DNA from: an uncultured Acidobacteriota bacterium
GTDB lineage: Bacteria; Acidobacteriota; Terriglobia; Bryobacterales; Bryobacteraceae
Direction of reading: 5' to 3'
NCBI GenBank assembly: GCA_902826685.1
Contig: CADEFT010000002.1
Span: 186,001 to 250,000 of the forward strand
Length of the DNA: 64,000 nt
Part shown: one piece after another, positions 25,946-33,304 of the stretch
Numbering within the stretch: position 1 is the stretch's first letter
Layout of the letters: each line of letters starts with the position of its first letter
Notes under the pieces: model-generated
What the model was told of the DNA's origin: nothing
Seen by the model: only the letters and a program-made list of their open reading frames with translations
Databases searched by the model: none
Position numbers and translations under genes: made by a program

Positions 25946-25972
25946 GGAATCCTCCGCAGGAAGCGGCATTCC
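25946..25972. promoter_or_regulatory. Nested inverted repeat, candidate enhancer for a sigma-54 activator
   Basis: Outer arms GGAAT (25946-25950) and ATTCC (25968-25972) enclose inner arms CCGC (25954-25957) and GCGG (25963-25966). The centre is about 125 bp upstream of the predicted start site of the PEP-CTERM gene, the usual distance for an NtrC-type upstream activating sequence. Between this dyad and the plus-strand gene no ORF of note is seen; bases 25744-26105 appear to be purely regulatory. Confidence 0.4.
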
Positions 25973-26057
25973 ACTTATGTGCAAAGAAAGTTACTTTCGG
26001 CGCCGCTCCATCCGGCTGCCGCAAGCCAACTCTCTGAAAACACGCGAATGCACGAAC

Positions 26058-26073
26058 TGGTCCAGCGATTGCA
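26058..26073 (+). promoter_or_regulatory. Sigma-54 promoter (-24/-12) of the PEP-CTERM gene
   Basis: TGG at 26058-26060 and TTGCA at 26069-26073 place the invariant GG and GC exactly 10 nt apart, as in the TGGCACG-N4-TTGCA consensus. Transcription should start near 26084. That leaves about 22 nt before the TTG start at 26106, with GGGAGGA at 26092-26098 inside that leader, so promoter, ribosome site and start codon are all in register. Confidence 0.7.
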
Positions 26074-26105
26074 ACAAGTAGTGCCAGAACAGGGAGGACA
26101 ACATC

Positions 26106-26780
26106 TTGCGTACCGTGGTTCTGTCGGCACTGACCCTACTGCTTTTCATCGCCCCGGCTTCAGCCGACATCGTGATGAACAGCTTTATCCTGAATAACAG
26201 CTTCGAATCGCCATCGACGGTCTGCTGCAGCTTTCCCACGGGATGGAACTACCAGGCGGCCGGGTCGGGCGACGCCGGAAACTACGATCCGGTTCTGCAT
26301 GGAAACACGCACATCACGCCGCTTGACGGAAGTCTGGTGGCGTACGTGAACAATTACTCCGGACAGAACGGCTTCAACAATTGGACCGCTCTGAGCCAGA
26401 CGGTGAATGTCGGCGGCATGGTCTCCGGCGAGACGTATACTCTGCGGTACGGCGTGGCGCGCCGTTTCGATCTGGACGACCCGGCCGGCTACCGGGTTCA
26501 GATCAACGGCGGCGGAGGCGGGTTCGCCATTACGTCCGGTTCGACGGCCGCGGCCCCTGCCGGCACCTGGCTCTACCGTACGGTCAGCTACACCGCGACA
26601 GCCGCCGATACCGGTCTGAATCCGACGATCTACCTGGTCAACGACGGGCGTGTCGCCGGTCCTGGCGTGGCGCAGGTCAACTTCGATGTGATTGTGCCGG
26701 AGGCCTCGGCCCTGCCGCTACTCGCCGCGGGCCCCTTGCTTGTGCTGGCTTTGGCGCGGCGGCGGCGGCGCGCCCTTTAA
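26106..26780 (+). CDS. PEP-CTERM sorting-signal protein
   Basis: The 224-residue protein has an N-terminal signal peptide (VVLSALTLLLFIAPASA), a beta-rich body (NNSFESPSTVCCSFPTGWNY) resembling exported jelly-roll PEP-CTERM proteins, and a C-terminal sorting signal: VPEAS, a hydrophobic helix (LPLLAAGPLLVLALA) and an Arg cluster. Such tails are recognised by exosortase and are linked to EPS loci. No exosortase gene is in this window. The start is TTG, with GGGAGGA 7 nt upstream. A sigma-54 promoter precedes it, and two sigma-54 activators lie in the divergent EPS operon. Its 3' end overlaps the converging M48 gene by 4 bp. Confidence 0.85.
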   Translation: MRTVVLSALTLLLFIAPASADIVMNSFILNNSFESPSTVCCSFPTGWNYQAAGSGDAGNYDPVLHGNTHITPLDGSLVAYVNNYSGQNGFNNWTALSQTVNVGGMVSGETYTLRYGVARRFDLDDPAGYRVQINGGGGGFAITSGSTAAAPAGTWLYRTVSYTATAADTGLNPTIYLVNDGRVAGPGVAQVNFDVIVPEASALPLLAAGPLLVLALARRRRRAL

Positions 26781-27472
26781 CGGCCCGCGCACTTCTCGTC
26801 GCGTATCTTGAGAGCTTCGGGCATCCACTGCTCGAACTGCTGGATGCGCGTCGCATGGCTGGGGTGCGTCGACATGAACTCCGACGGGCCCTTGCCGCCG
26901 CCGCCCACCTGTCCCATCCGCTCCCAAAGCTTGGGCGCCTCGGTGGGGTCGAAGCACGCGCGCGCGACGTAGATCAGACCCATGTAATCCGCTTCCGATT
27001 CATGCTCGCGCGAAAATGGAAGCAGCATCCCGAACTTGGCGCCTACGCCGAAGGCGCCCATCACCATATTTTGTGTGCTCGGATCCATGTCGCTGATGGC
27101 TACGCTCGTCGCCATCTGACCCAACCGCACCAGCTTTTCCTGCGCCATACGCTCGGCGCCATGCCGTGCGATCGCGTGGGCGATCTCATGCCCCATGATT
27201 ACGGCCAACCCGTTCTGATTCGCCGCCACCGGCAAAATGCCCGTGTAAACCGCCACCTTACCGCCCGGCAGGCAGAAAGCGTTGGCCTGGTCCGATTCGA
27301 TCAGGTTGTACTCCCACTGGAAGCCCGGATCCTCGGCCACCTGCGAGATCTTGGCACCCACGCCCTTCACTAGATCCACCTCGCGGCCGGAACGTACGAT
27401 CCGCTCGGTGGCCAGGATCTGCCGGTAGGACTGGAACCCCAGCGCCGATTCCTGATCCCGGCTGATATCCAC
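26777..27472 (-). CDS. M48 family metallopeptidase, N-terminus disrupted or unusual
   Basis: The 231-residue frame holds the M48 catalytic core: NAFCLPGGKVAVYTGIL, the zinc motif HEIAHAIARHG, and HESEADYMG with the third ligand, plus STHPSHATRIQQF near the end. Family members usually begin with a signal peptide or lipobox and a TGRRQ-like segment. Here the first start codon is the GTG at 27472. In the same frame upstream are ARKQIVDIS (the TGRRQ position), then two consecutive TAG codons, then a signal-like MPQLTMLLVGLHAIY starting at 27568. Either the gene is a broken exported protease or translation starts inside the former signal region. The catalytic core is intact. Confidence 0.8.
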   Translation of the reverse strand: MDISRDQESALGFQSYRQILATERIVRSGREVDLVKGVGAKISQVAEDPGFQWEYNLIESDQANAFCLPGGKVAVYTGILPVAANQNGLAVIMGHEIAHAIARHGAERMAQEKLVRLGQMATSVAISDMDPSTQNMVMGAFGVGAKFGMLLPFSREHESEADYMGLIYVARACFDPTEAPKLWERMGQVGGGGKGPSEFMSTHPSHATRIQQFEQWMPEALKIRDEKCAGR

Positions 27473-27669
27473 GATCTGCTTACGTGCCGTCCGCGCCAGC
27501 GTTCTGCGGCTCGTGGACTACTAGTATATCGCGTGCAGACCCACAAGCAGCATCGTAAGCTGAGGCATGCGCCCCCTGGCCCCACCCCCGAACACTTGTG
27601 CGTACATCCCGTCCCCTCCGTCCTCACGGATTCCAGTGCCGCGCCGCGGCACTGGAAATCCCTATACCC

Positions 27670-28227
27670 CTAGCGGCGAAGCAGTTTGCCGACCATGCCC
27701 ATCACGTCGTCGGCGATCGAGCCGTCGCGGTTGGAATCGAGGAAGGGAGAGAGCATCCCCATCAGGCCCTGGCCCGCCTGCGGGGCCGCCGCGGCCGCCT
27801 GTGCCTGGCCGCCGAGCTGGCCCTTGGCCAACGCGCCCATGGCCATCGTCGCCACCACCGGCAGCATCTTTTTGATGATGTCCGCGCCGATGCCGGTCTG
27901 CGCCGCCGCCTGCGACGCCACCTGGCGGCTCACGTCCTTGCTGCCCAGCAGGTGCCCCAGGATGCCGTTGCCGTCTTGCACCGTATCGGCCCGGCCCAGC
28001 AGTTCCGGATTGTCGAGGTACCGCGAGTGGTTCCCATTCATCAGGGCGCCCAACAGAGACTCCATGCCGCCCTGTTGCGACACGTTGTTCTTCACTCCAC
28101 CCATCAACGCGGGCAGCAGCATCTCGATAGCAGAAGACGCCTGCCCCTGGTTCAACCCGAACTGGTCCGCCACTTGCTTGACCGCGCCGCCGCCGGCCGC
28201 GCCCATGATTGCCTGGAGAATGTCCAT
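27670..28227 (-). CDS. DUF937 domain protein with EF-hand-like loop
   Basis: The 185-residue protein matches DUF937: AVKQVADQFGLNQGQASSAIEML near the N-terminus, then a long helical Ala/Gly/Met-rich region (IIKKMLPVVATMAMGALAKG). A calcium-type loop near the C-terminus reads DSNRDGSIADD. No signal peptide is present. The function of DUF937 is unknown. A GATAAT -10-like element lies upstream, close to a GACCGGTC palindrome (28273-28280) related to the ACCGG boxes of the EPS promoter. The 197 bp between its stop and the M48 start hold the M48 upstream remnant and nothing else recognised. Confidence 0.8.
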   Translation of the reverse strand: MDILQAIMGAAGGGAVKQVADQFGLNQGQASSAIEMLLPALMGGVKNNVSQQGGMESLLGALMNGNHSRYLDNPELLGRADTVQDGNGILGHLLGSKDVSRQVASQAAAQTGIGADIIKKMLPVVATMAMGALAKGQLGGQAQAAAAAPQAGQGLMGMLSPFLDSNRDGSIADDVMGMVGKLLRR

Positions 28228-28495
28228 GTCTCGTTCCCTTTCCGCTTCGTTAAACTTCGATTATCAATCTAGGACCGGTCGGCCCCTTGAAAGGTTGCCC
28301 TAAAACGATGGTTCGTGTCAAACTGTCGTAGCACGCTTAGGTCCTAGGCAATGACGCAAGGTCCGTTGCCTCTGCGCTTGTGTTCTTAGCAACTGTATGA
28401 GGCGGCGTGACATAGCAGGTGGTACGAACGGGGCCACGGCTGCCGGACTCGCGCCGATCGAGTCGCGAAACGGCTATCCACATTTGGAGGTATCA
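28228..28495. other. Intergenic region between the DUF937 and LysM genes
   Basis: This divergent gap holds promoter-like elements for both genes. Seen: GATAAT on the minus strand for DUF937, the palindrome GACCGGTC at 28273-28280, an imperfect dyad around TTAGGTCCTAGG, and GGAGG 5 nt before the LysM-protein ATG. No ORF or RNA gene was recognised. Confidence 0.4.
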
Positions 28496-28909
28496 ATGGA
28501 ACAGTTCGACATTTTGAAGCTCAAATACCAGGGCGTACTCAATTTCATGACGCAGAAGGGCGTGAGTCTCTCCAACGTCCACCTGCAGGACGGCAAGCTC
28601 TTCGTAAAGGGAAGAGCGCCCTCGGAAGACGTCAAGAATGACGTCTGGAACCAGATCAAACTCACCGATCCCGCCTATGCCGATCTGACGTGCGACCTCT
28701 CGGTCGACCCCAGCCTGGCGCCGCCTCCACCGCCGGAAAAGATCTACACCGTCAAGAAGGGCGACTCGCTGTGGAAGATCGCCCAGGATCACCTGGGCAA
28801 CGGGGCCCTCTACCCCAAGATCATCGCCGCCAATCCCGACCGGCTCAAGGACGAAAAGACCGTCATCCACCCGGGCGACCTGCTGGTTATTCCCGATCTT
28901 CCGTCTTAG
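28496..28909 (+). CDS. LysM domain protein (BON-like N-terminus)
   Basis: The 137-residue protein starts at MEQFDILKLKYQ, 5 nt after GGAGG; a longer frame has no ribosome site. Residues 1-75 resemble a BON-like alpha/beta fold (VHLQDGKLFVKGRAPSEDV, NDVWNQIKL). After a proline linker (PPPPPEK), residues about 85-137 are a LysM domain (YTVKKGDSLWKIAQDHLG to HPGDLLVIP). This order is that of YgaU-like proteins, which have no signal peptide and respond to osmotic or envelope stress. Peptidoglycan binding is expected of LysM, but export is not obvious. Its 3' end overlaps the converging DUF697-like gene by 23 bp. Confidence 0.85.
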   Translation: MEQFDILKLKYQGVLNFMTQKGVSLSNVHLQDGKLFVKGRAPSEDVKNDVWNQIKLTDPAYADLTCDLSVDPSLAPPPPPEKIYTVKKGDSLWKIAQDHLGNGALYPKIIAANPDRLKDEKTVIHPGDLLVIPDLPS

Positions 28910-29771
28910 CCTGTTTCGGTTTCAGGGTTTCGAGTAATTCAACGGCAACGCGCTTACCTCTTTCGTATCCCGAATCGTAAGTGTGTTGCCGTTCTTCTTT
29001 CGTGTAGGCATAGCCGTCGCGGTACATCTTTTCCATCATACGTCCCGCCACGTAAGTGCCCGCGTAGGCAATGGCCGCCTTTGGAATCAGACCGCCGCCC
29101 AGCGGGATCTTACCGACTAACTGCCGCGCCACCGCGCGCCATCCGAACGCCCCCGCCGCGATCGAGCCGATCTCCGTCTTCTGATGCCGGTAGCCCACTT
29201 CATGGTCGCTCGCCGCCGCGATCAGAAACGCCATCCGTACCTGGTTGGCCGTCAGCATCGTGGTGTCGGAGGCGAACTGGCCCACCGCCCATGGAATCTC
29301 GAACACGTTCGGAACCACGTCGGGCAGCGCCGTGGCCATCGAGAACAGGGCATTCTCCCGGCTCACCTTATGGATGATCTCGTCGATCACCGGTTTACGG
29401 AACGGCGGAAAGTACCGCGCCAAAGGCAGGCTCAGGTCCTCGTGCGCCGAAAGAATCGCCTTGACCAGGCGCTCCGGGTCGCCGCGATGAAACTGGAAAG
29501 TCCCCCTTGGCCGCGACATCCCCTGTTCATAGATCTCGATGTCGAAGCTCACCGGACTGCCCGCTTCGCCCACCCGGTGGATGCGGTCCAGGCATTCCAT
29601 GCGCCGTTCCCGCGAAAGGCCGGGCGGGCAGAGAAAATCCTCGATTTCGGCCGCCGCGGCGGCGCTGGTGGCATGCAATCCGATCCGCAGTTCCTGACGG
29701 GCCAGGTCGCGTACCTGGTCCGAGTCCAAGTTCTTCATCGCCGACCACATGCTCTTGATGATGTTTGGCAC
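28887..29771 (-). CDS. DUF697-like protein of unknown function
   Basis: The 294-residue protein starts at a GTG (MPNIIKSMW). The N-terminal half is acidic and helical without clear motifs. The C-terminal half (about 145-260) resembles the DUF697/YcjF hydrophobic helical region: FSMATALPDVVPNVFEIPWA, TANQVRMAFLIAAASDHEVG and GGGLIPKAAIAYAGTYVAGR. Such regions associate with membranes and are often fused to GTPases; no GTPase motif is present here. The call rests on pattern recognition. Confidence 0.55.
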   Translation of the reverse strand: MPNIIKSMWSAMKNLDSDQVRDLARQELRIGLHATSAAAAAEIEDFLCPPGLSRERRMECLDRIHRVGEAGSPVSFDIEIYEQGMSRPRGTFQFHRGDPERLVKAILSAHEDLSLPLARYFPPFRKPVIDEIIHKVSRENALFSMATALPDVVPNVFEIPWAVGQFASDTTMLTANQVRMAFLIAAASDHEVGYRHQKTEIGSIAAGAFGWRAVARQLVGKIPLGGGLIPKAAIAYAGTYVAGRMMEKMYRDGYAYTKEERQHTYDSGYERGKRVAVELLETLKPKQAKTEDRE

Positions 29772-29807
29772 GGTTCTTCCTGTTCGATGCGCTGGCGCCC
29801 CCCGCCG

Positions 29808-30134
29808 TTACACGCTCTCCGGGTCTTCGATCTCCATTCCGAGCAGCGCGGCTCCGAACGTCTTGCCCTGCGCATCGGTGCGCAGCGAGAGCGTGCCGCC
29901 GCCATTGAGGGCTTCAAACAGCAGGAAGTTCAGCGCGCCCAGGTTGGCGAGTTCATAGCGCACCACGTTGCCGCGCACCAGTTCGCCGAAGTGCGCCTTC
30001 ACGCGCTCCGGCGTTACTTCCCGCAGCAGGGTCTGGTAGTGCCGTGCCGGATCGTAAGCGATTACCCCGATGTTGACCGTATCGCCTTTATCCCCCGACC
30101 GTGCGTGAGCGATGCGGCTGAGCGGGATCTTCAT
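29808..30134 (-). CDS. AtuA C-terminal (ferredoxin-fold-like) domain protein
   Basis: The start [18 protein letters not shown] overlaps the AtuA-like stop as ATGA, which fixes the start; a longer frame is antisense noise. The 108-residue protein matches the small domain fused to the C-terminus of Pseudomonas-type AtuA ([50 protein letters not shown]). Here it is a separate chain. It probably binds the 444-residue AtuA core translated just before it. The reaction of AtuA in acyclic terpene degradation is not established. Confidence 0.8.
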   Translation of the reverse strand: MKIPLSRIAHARSGDKGDTVNIGVIAYDPARHYQTLLREVTPERVKAHFGELVRGNVVRYELANLGALNFLLFEALNGGGTLSLRTDAQGKTFGAALLGMEIEDPESV

Positions 30135-31465
30135 TCCACCACCTCCACCCTGGTTTGCACTTCCTCGCGCTCGAGCAGCGCCGGCCAATAGGCGATCACT
30201 TCCCGCACCGGCGGACGCCCGTCGCCAAAGCCGGTGCCGGTAGGCGGCCCGTTCAGAACCAGCGGGATCAATTCGCGCGTGAAACGATCGACGTCCTTTC
30301 GACTGGCGCCGCGTACCCCGATGCGCAACTGTACCTCCGGCGGATCGGGCGGAGCCGCCGCCGCCGGGCCGTGGCACGCATTCACGCCGAAATACTCGGT
30401 GTAAATCCCGGCGAACTCCAGACCGAGCCCGGCCAGCCGTTCGCGCACGATCCGATCCGCCGCGCGCGCTTTCTCGAGCGCCTCCGGCCAGCTATACACC
30501 AGCGTGCCGATGGCCTTGAAACCCCATTCATAGCTGATCGAAATTTTCAATTGCGGCGGACGCGGGCCGCCGCGGATCCTCGACACACGCACGCGGTCCG
30601 GGTCCACGTCTTCCAGATGAATGCTGGTGAAATCGGCCACGCAGTCGGGTGTGATGTAGCGCTCCGGGTCGCCGAGCTCATAGAGCAACTGCTCCTTCAC
30701 GACGTCGCTGTGAACGCGCCCGCCGGTGCCGTGATGCTTGGTCACGACGAAGGTGCCGTCGGGTTCGGCTTCCACGATCGGGTAGCCGATGTTGGCCATA
30801 TCGGGAATCGACCGCCAGTCCACCTGGCAGTTCCCGCCGGTGCACTGCGCGCCGCACTCGATGATGTGCCCGGCAATCGTGCCCGCCGCCAGCAGATTCC
30901 AGTCGTCCGGTTTCCACCCGTAGCGATGGATCATCGGCCCGAGCGTCAGAGCCGTATCGGTGCAACGGCCGGCGATCACCACATCGGCGCCGGTCGCGAG
31001 CGCTTCGGCGAGCGGAAAGGCTCCGATATAGGCGTTGGCGCTGGTGATACGGTCGCCGATGGACGCCAGCGGCTCGCCCGTTTCCATGTTCGCCAGCGCA
31101 TGGCCGCGCTCAAGCAGGTCTGGAATGCGGTCATACAGATCGTCGCCCAGCACCACCGCCACCTTCAGATGCGGCGCCAGCCGCCGCACCTCGCGCGCGC
31201 ACGCCACTGGATTGACGCCGCCGGCGTTGGCCACCACCTTCACGCCGCGATCCTTGAGCTGCCTGGCGATGCGGCCGATCAGCGGCGGAAAATCGCGCGC
31301 GTAGCCGAGGTTCGCATCGGCCTGCTTCTGCTTCTGCACGATCGACATGGTGATCTCGGCCAGGTAGTCGAGAGCCAGATAGTCGATCGGTCCCTGCTCC
31401 ACCAACCGGACGGGGGCTTCCAGCCAGTCGCCCCAAAAACCCTGGCCATTGGCGATACGGATCAT
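30131..31465 (-). CDS. AtuA-like (DUF1446) protein, core domain only
   Basis: This 444-residue protein matches the AtuA/DUF1446 core: [21 protein letters not shown] at the start, [53 protein letters not shown], and a His-rich [22 protein letters not shown]. Known AtuA proteins are needed for citronellol/geraniol breakdown via the geranyl-CoA carboxylase pathway. In this operon it follows an acyl-CoA carboxylase beta subunit (ATGA overlap) and precedes its own detached C-terminal domain. A short branched-chain acyl-CoA route (leucine- or terpene-like) is the best guess. Confidence 0.85.
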   Translation of the reverse strand: MIRIANGQGFWGDWLEAPVRLVEQGPIDYLALDYLAEITMSIVQKQKQADANLGYARDFPPLIGRIARQLKDRGVKVVANAGGVNPVACAREVRRLAPHLKVAVVLGDDLYDRIPDLLERGHALANMETGEPLASIGDRITSANAYIGAFPLAEALATGADVVIAGRCTDTALTLGPMIHRYGWKPDDWNLLAAGTIAGHIIECGAQCTGGNCQVDWRSIPDMANIGYPIVEAEPDGTFVVTKHHGTGGRVHSDVVKEQLLYELGDPERYITPDCVADFTSIHLEDVDPDRVRVSRIRGGPRPPQLKISISYEWGFKAIGTLVYSWPEALEKARAADRIVRERLAGLGLEFAGIYTEYFGVNACHGPAAAAPPDPPEVQLRIGVRGASRKDVDRFTRELIPLVLNGPPTGTGFGDGRPPVREVIAYWPALLEREEVQTRVEVVE

Positions 31466-33081
31466 CGGATCGTCTCCAGCGCGAGGTGCTCGCGATGCTT
31501 GGAATAGGAAAGAAAGTCCAGCGTGAAATCGAGCAGGCGGCGCGTCTCAAGCGGGTCCACGATCGCGTCGCAGTGGCCGCGTGCGGCGGCGAACTTCGCA
31601 TCGAGCCAGCGCTCGTAGTCGGCGCGCGTGCGCGCCACCCGCTCGGCCAGTTCCTTGGGCACGGGCTTTCCTTCGGCGGCCAGCTTCGCCAGCTCCGGTC
31701 CATGGATCGCCGTCACCGCCGAGTCGCCTTCCATCACGCCGATCCGCGCCGTCGGCCAACTGAAAGTAAAATGCGGGTCGAAGCCCTGGCCGCCCATCGC
31801 GTAGTAGCCCGCGCCCGAGGCGTGATTCAACACCAGCAGGATCTTCGGCACCGTGGCGCAGGCCATGCTCTCCACCATCTCCGCCCCCGCGCGAATGATG
31901 CCGCTCGCTTCCGATTCCGGACCCACCATGAAACCGGAAACGTCCTGCAGGTATAGAATCGGCAGTCCGGCGCGCTCGCAGCTTTCGACGAAATAGGCGG
32001 CCTTGCGCGCCGATTCGGTGTAGACGATGCCGCCGATGCGCGGCTTGCCGCCCGTCTTGAGAAAGCCGCGGCGGTTGGCGATCACAGCGATCTTGTGGCC
32101 CGCCAGGCGCGCGGTCGCACACAGCAGCTCCGGTGCATGCTCGGGTTGAAACTCCAGGAAATCGTCCGAATCGAGCAGGCAGGCCAGAATCTCATCCACC
32201 GCATAGGGCAGCCGGTGGTCGGCCGGCAGCGCGGCATAGAGCCCATCGGCAGGCCTCGGCGGCGGCGATCCTTTGGGCGACGCCGGCGCTTCCGGCAGTT
32301 CGCGAAACTTCTGACGAACGATCTCCAGACATTCGGCGTCGCCGGCCGCCGCATGGTGCGCCACGCCGCTCACCGACGTGTGCATCGCCGCGCCGCCCAG
32401 CGTCTCGGCGTCCACGGTCTGGCCCGTGGCGCCCTTCACCAGGTTCGGACCGCCCAGCCCCATGAAGCTGGTTTTTTCGACCATGATGATGACGTCGCTC
32501 AGCGCCGGCAGGTAGGCGCCGCCCGCGATGCACGGGCCCATCACCGCCGCGATCTGCGGGATCCGCAGACGCCGCCGCATCAGCGAGTTGTAATAGAAGA
32601 TCCGCGCGGCGCCATATTGGCCGGGAAAGATTCCGTCCTGATAGGGCAGATTCACGCCCGCTGAATCCACCAGATAGACGATAGGCACGCGGTTGCGCAT
32701 GGCGATCTCCTGCGCCCGCAGGATCTTGGTGATCGTTTCCGGCCACCACGCGCCCGCCTTCACCGTGGCGTCGTTGGCGACGATCACCGCCGGCCGGCCT
32801 TCGATCTTGGCAAGCCCGGTCACCACGCCCGCCGCCGGCGCCTGCCCCTCATAGCGGTCGTGCGCGATCAGCAGCCCGATCTCGACAAACGCCGTCCCTT
32901 TGTCGATCAGCTTCGCGATGCGCTCCCGCGCCGTCAGCTTGCCGTCGCGATGCTGTTTGTCGATCTTGGCCGGGCCGCCGCCCTGCTTCAACTTCTCCTC
33001 AAGCGAGGTGACTTCTTCCACCAGGGCGCGCATGTGACGGGCAGCCTGCTCGCCGGCGGCGGAAAACGCGGTGGGTTTCAC
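31462..33081 (-). CDS. Acyl-CoA carboxylase beta (carboxyltransferase) subunit
   Basis: The 539-residue protein has both carboxyltransferase halves: [60 protein letters not shown], and the second-half oxyanion region [19 protein letters not shown]-like. Length and motifs fit the methylcrotonyl-/geranyl-CoA carboxylase beta family. It transfers CO2 from carboxybiotin to an acyl-CoA, but the biotin carboxylase/BCCP alpha subunit is absent from this window. GTG start. AtuA-like genes follow directly and support a branched or terpenoid acyl-CoA substrate. Confidence 0.85.
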   Translation of the reverse strand: MKPTAFSAAGEQAARHMRALVEEVTSLEEKLKQGGGPAKIDKQHRDGKLTARERIAKLIDKGTAFVEIGLLIAHDRYEGQAPAAGVVTGLAKIEGRPAVIVANDATVKAGAWWPETITKILRAQEIAMRNRVPIVYLVDSAGVNLPYQDGIFPGQYGAARIFYYNSLMRRRLRIPQIAAVMGPCIAGGAYLPALSDVIIMVEKTSFMGLGGPNLVKGATGQTVDAETLGGAAMHTSVSGVAHHAAAGDAECLEIVRQKFRELPEAPASPKGSPPPRPADGLYAALPADHRLPYAVDEILACLLDSDDFLEFQPEHAPELLCATARLAGHKIAVIANRRGFLKTGGKPRIGGIVYTESARKAAYFVESCERAGLPILYLQDVSGFMVGPESEASGIIRAGAEMVESMACATVPKILLVLNHASGAGYYAMGGQGFDPHFTFSWPTARIGVMEGDSAVTAIHGPELAKLAAEGKPVPKELAERVARTRADYERWLDAKFAAARGHCDAIVDPLETRRLLDFTLDFLSYSKHREHLALETIR

Positions 33082-33110
33082 TGCCTTTTAGTTTAGTCTT
33101 GAGGCCCGGC

Positions 33111-33275
33111 TCAATAGTAGTCCGCGCAGCTCATGTAGTAGCCGCAGCGGGCGCACAGCAGCTTGCATTTGCGCGGAATCAGCTTTTCGCTGCACACCGG
33201 GCAATACAGCATCGGCTCCTCGGCGGGCGGTTCCTTTAAAACAGGATGGGCTGGAATTGTTTCCGGGGGCGTCAT
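33111..33275 (-). CDS. Small zinc-ribbon protein
   Basis: The 54-residue protein starts MTPPETIPAHP, has a proline- and glutamate-rich leader and two Cys pairs (CPVC and CARC) in a YCPVCSEKLIPRKCKLL/CARCGYYMSC zinc-ribbon arrangement. The ATG lies 9 nt after a TATAAT on its own strand, in a promoter shared with the divergent gamma-glutamyltransferase gene. Its function is unknown; rubredoxin-type or RNA/protein-binding roles cannot be separated. Confidence 0.75.
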   Translation of the reverse strand: MTPPETIPAHPVLKEPPAEEPMLYCPVCSEKLIPRKCKLLCARCGYYMSCADYY

Positions 33276-33301
33276 GCTACGGCCATTATAATAGCCGTAG
33301 C
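33276..33301. promoter_or_regulatory. Symmetric bidirectional promoter with one shared -10
   Basis: The 29 bp between two divergent ATGs contain an 8-bp inverted repeat, GCTACGGC (33276-33283) and GCCGTAGC (33294-33301). Between the arms lies ATTATAAT (33285-33292), a self-complementary octamer that reads TATAAT on both strands. Predicted starts are near 33299 (plus) and 33278 (minus), only a few bases from each start codon, so both leaders would be very short. Confidence 0.65.
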
Positions 33302-33304
33302 GAT

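Noticed and set aside
26071-26086. Minus-strand TGGCAC followed by TTGC, a second sigma-54 promoter
   Set aside because: GG and GC are 11 nt apart, not 10, and no minus-strand gene starts within a plausible distance.
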